DNA of 6,515 nt from an uncultured Ruminococcus sp. (GTDB lineage: Bacteria > Bacillota > Clostridia > Oscillospirales > Ruminococcaceae): positions 1-6,515 of the forward strand of contig CAMWVM010000098.1 in assembly GCA_947177715.1 (NCBI GenBank), read 5' to 3'. The notes beneath the pieces were generated by a model. It did no database searches. It was given only the letters and a program-made list of their open reading frames with translations, and was not told where the DNA came from. Of the stretch, positions 4,994 to 6,515 are shown piece by piece. A program made the position numbers and the translations under genes. Each line of letters starts with the position of its first letter. Position 1 is the stretch's first letter.

Positions 4994-6515
4994 TTATATA
5001 CGACTATTATTTTTTCTTCTGACTAAATCAAAAACACCTGCTGCAATTAAAAGTATAAAACCTGCAACAGATATAATCTTACCCTCTCTGAGAAAAGGAG
5101 CTTTAAAGATTATCTCTATTTCATGTTCTCCCTTTTCAAGGGGAAAACCTATAAATGAAGTATCAACCGCTTGACATTCCCTGTCCTCACCGTCAACAGT
5201 CACTACAAATCCCTTGTCGTAAGGTATTGATAGGTTAAACCAACCGTCTTGTTCGCAAGAAACAGTTCCTTTGATTACCTTGTCACCCACTCCGGAATTA
5301 TTATCTTCAGCAATAATTCCATTCAATTCTGCACCCACTGTAGGTAAATCCATAAAGTATGCCTCTATAGAGCTAATTTTGTATTTCCCCTTGGAAAATT
5401 CAAATGTAATCTCATTAATACCCTGTTCACCGTCAGTCGTTAATGTGTATTCAAAGCTGCTGTTGTTATTGTAATATTTCCAATCTGGAGAAGTTAGCTT
5501 GTTTTTAATACCGTTCACTGTGATTTTAACATCTTTCCTGTGTCCACGCATTGTGTTGTTAACAGTAAACCTCAGCATTAATACCTTGTCCTTAGTAAGA
5601 GGCCTGTCAAGCTTTACGATCTGCGAAAAATCATCCTTGCTTTCAATTAAATATCCATTGCCAGTAGATGAAATCTTGTCATTATCCATAAGCCCAACGC
5701 CATTTATTTTTTCAACGCTTGACTTAAATCCGCTTTTTTCAACAGCCTTCGTAACAATGACATAATTCATCAAAGCCTCCACATTATAAGGATAATCCAG
5801 TGCCTTGTATTCCTCTTCGCCCATTATCTTTGATGAAGCATATCCAATAGGATAAACATTGTCGTTTTTATAAAGATTCAAATCACCCGAAATCTTTATT
5901 CTTTCATATCCGGTGGGAGCGCTCGCCTTGTCAGAAATCAAAAACTTTCCACCCATATACATGTTGAAAAGAACATTTCTTGACGCCGTTGTCAAAGCAG
6001 AATTTCTGTATTCGTTTTCATTTTTGATCTCGTTAAAATAGAAATTATTGAAATTCTTGTTGTGTAAAGACGAGTAAACGTCCGTCGAATAAAATCCCAT
6101 GTTGTAAACCATGTTTACGGTCTGCGAACTGTTAAATAGGTTGACTGTCCTAAATAGTCCATCTTTTTTCGACACAGCATCCGCAAGCTCCTCAAGGTCA
6201 TAAGAATCATTTTTCTTTATTTCATCATAGGTAACTAATTTGTCAGAAAAGTTGCTTGAAACCATTGATATGCAAGAAAGTGCCAGCATAGAAACAACAA
6301 TAAATCCACGCTTTTTCAGCTTGTAAAAACAAATCAGGCATATGATAAGAATAATAGAATCAGCATAAATGCCTAACCTTGTCATTTTTCCTCCGCCCAT
6401 GGTCAGAATTCCTAAAACTAATACTATCAGAGTTGCAAAAAATACAAATTTGAATTTATATCTTCCATGAACTAAATCTTCAAATGCCTCACCCATTATT
6501 ATAATAGAAATAGGT
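4994..6515 (-). CDS. YfhO-family membrane protein, C-terminal part (5' truncated by window edge)
   Basis: This is the C-terminal part of a large polytopic membrane protein of the YfhO family. Known members act outside the membrane as polyprenyl-phosphate-sugar-dependent (GT-C type) glycosyltransferases, for example in teichoic-acid glycosylation in Bacillus and Listeria. The frame stays open upstream of the ATG at 6496 to the window edge (PISIII before the Met), and full members usually have 800-900 residues, so that ATG is internal. Counted from it: membrane segments at about 17-34, 43-58 and 63-79; a roughly 390-residue extracytoplasmic region ending in the family hallmark EQDGWFNLSIPYDKGFVVTV followed by FIGFPLEKGEHEIEI; and a last membrane helix at about 474-490 followed by the basic tail RRKNNSRI. 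The acidic catalytic loop expected in the first half lies outside the window. The sugar and acceptor are unknown. The family call is strong; the reaction in this organism is inferred. Confidence 0.88.
   Translation of the reverse strand, partial: PISIIIMGEAFEDLVHGRYKFKFVFFATLIVLVLGILTMGGGKMTRLGIYADSIILIICLICFYKLKKRGFIVVSMLALSCISMVSSNFSDKLVTYDEIKKNDSYDLEELADAVSKKDGLFRTVNLFNSSQTVNMVYNMGFYSTDVYSSLHNKNFNNFYFNEIKNENEYRNSALTTASRNVLFNMYMGGKFLISDKASAPTGYERIKISGDLNLYKNDNVYPIGYASSKIMGEEEYKALDYPYNVEALMNYVIVTKAVEKSGFKSSVEKINGVGLMDNDKISSTGNGYLIESKDDFSQIVKLDRPLTKDKVLMLRFTVNNTMRGHRKDVKITVNGIKNKLTSPDWKYYNNNSSFEYTLTTDGEQGINEITFEFSKGKYKISSIEAYFMDLPTVGAELNGIIAEDNNSGVGDKVIKGTVSCEQDGWFNLSIPYDKGFVVTVDGEDRECQAVDTSFIGFPLEKGEHEIEIIFKAPFLREGKIISVAGFILLIAAGVFDLVRRKNNSRI

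Noticed and set aside
4931..5026. Plus-strand frame starting MAPVTTAIRKDRL and overlapping the end of the YfhO-family gene
   Set aside because: It has no ribosome binding site, runs antisense into a well-supported gene, and its codons are dictated by hairpin arms. The frame is open further upstream, so a decayed transposase tail is possible but not supported.

Overview
The window is AT-rich, with Shine-Dalgarno sites of the AGGAGG type, strong intrinsic terminators and clostridial-looking proteins (a Firmicutes sirtuin, a short GlgB, a DhaS-like TetR regulator, a YfhO-family membrane protein). This points to a low-GC Firmicute, probably class Clostridia; I cannot name a genus.

Layout from left to right. 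(1) The 3' end of an MFS drug-efflux-type transporter (+), closed by a strong terminator. (2) A single-gene sirtuin unit (+) with its own promoter and terminator. (3) About 870 bp with no intact gene (1339-2205). It holds the frameshifted C-terminal stub of a Crp/Fnr regulator and then, on the minus strand, a perfect-consensus sigma-A promoter (TTGACA-17-TATAAT with an extended -10) facing left. About 370 nt downstream of that promoter is an intrinsic terminator, with no credible ORF in between but several compact helices, including a three-way junction. I read this as an unrecognised structured non-coding RNA. (4) glgB (-), a glycogen branching enzyme, divergent from (5) a TetR/DhaS-type regulator (+). 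Their 151-bp shared gap carries several direct and inverted repeats and an odd glgB leader. (6) A 291-bp convergent gap with a 15-bp terminator hairpin and a GC-rich (about 51%) chain of stem-loops that ends right behind (7) a YfhO-family gene (-), which runs off the right edge.

The genes do not form one pathway. The nearest thing to a functional pair is the divergent glgB/TetR couple, where the regulator may control itself and perhaps glgB. The most interesting parts are the two structured non-coding stretches (about 1581-1989 and 4851-4989) and the glgB leader. None of these could be checked against databases here.
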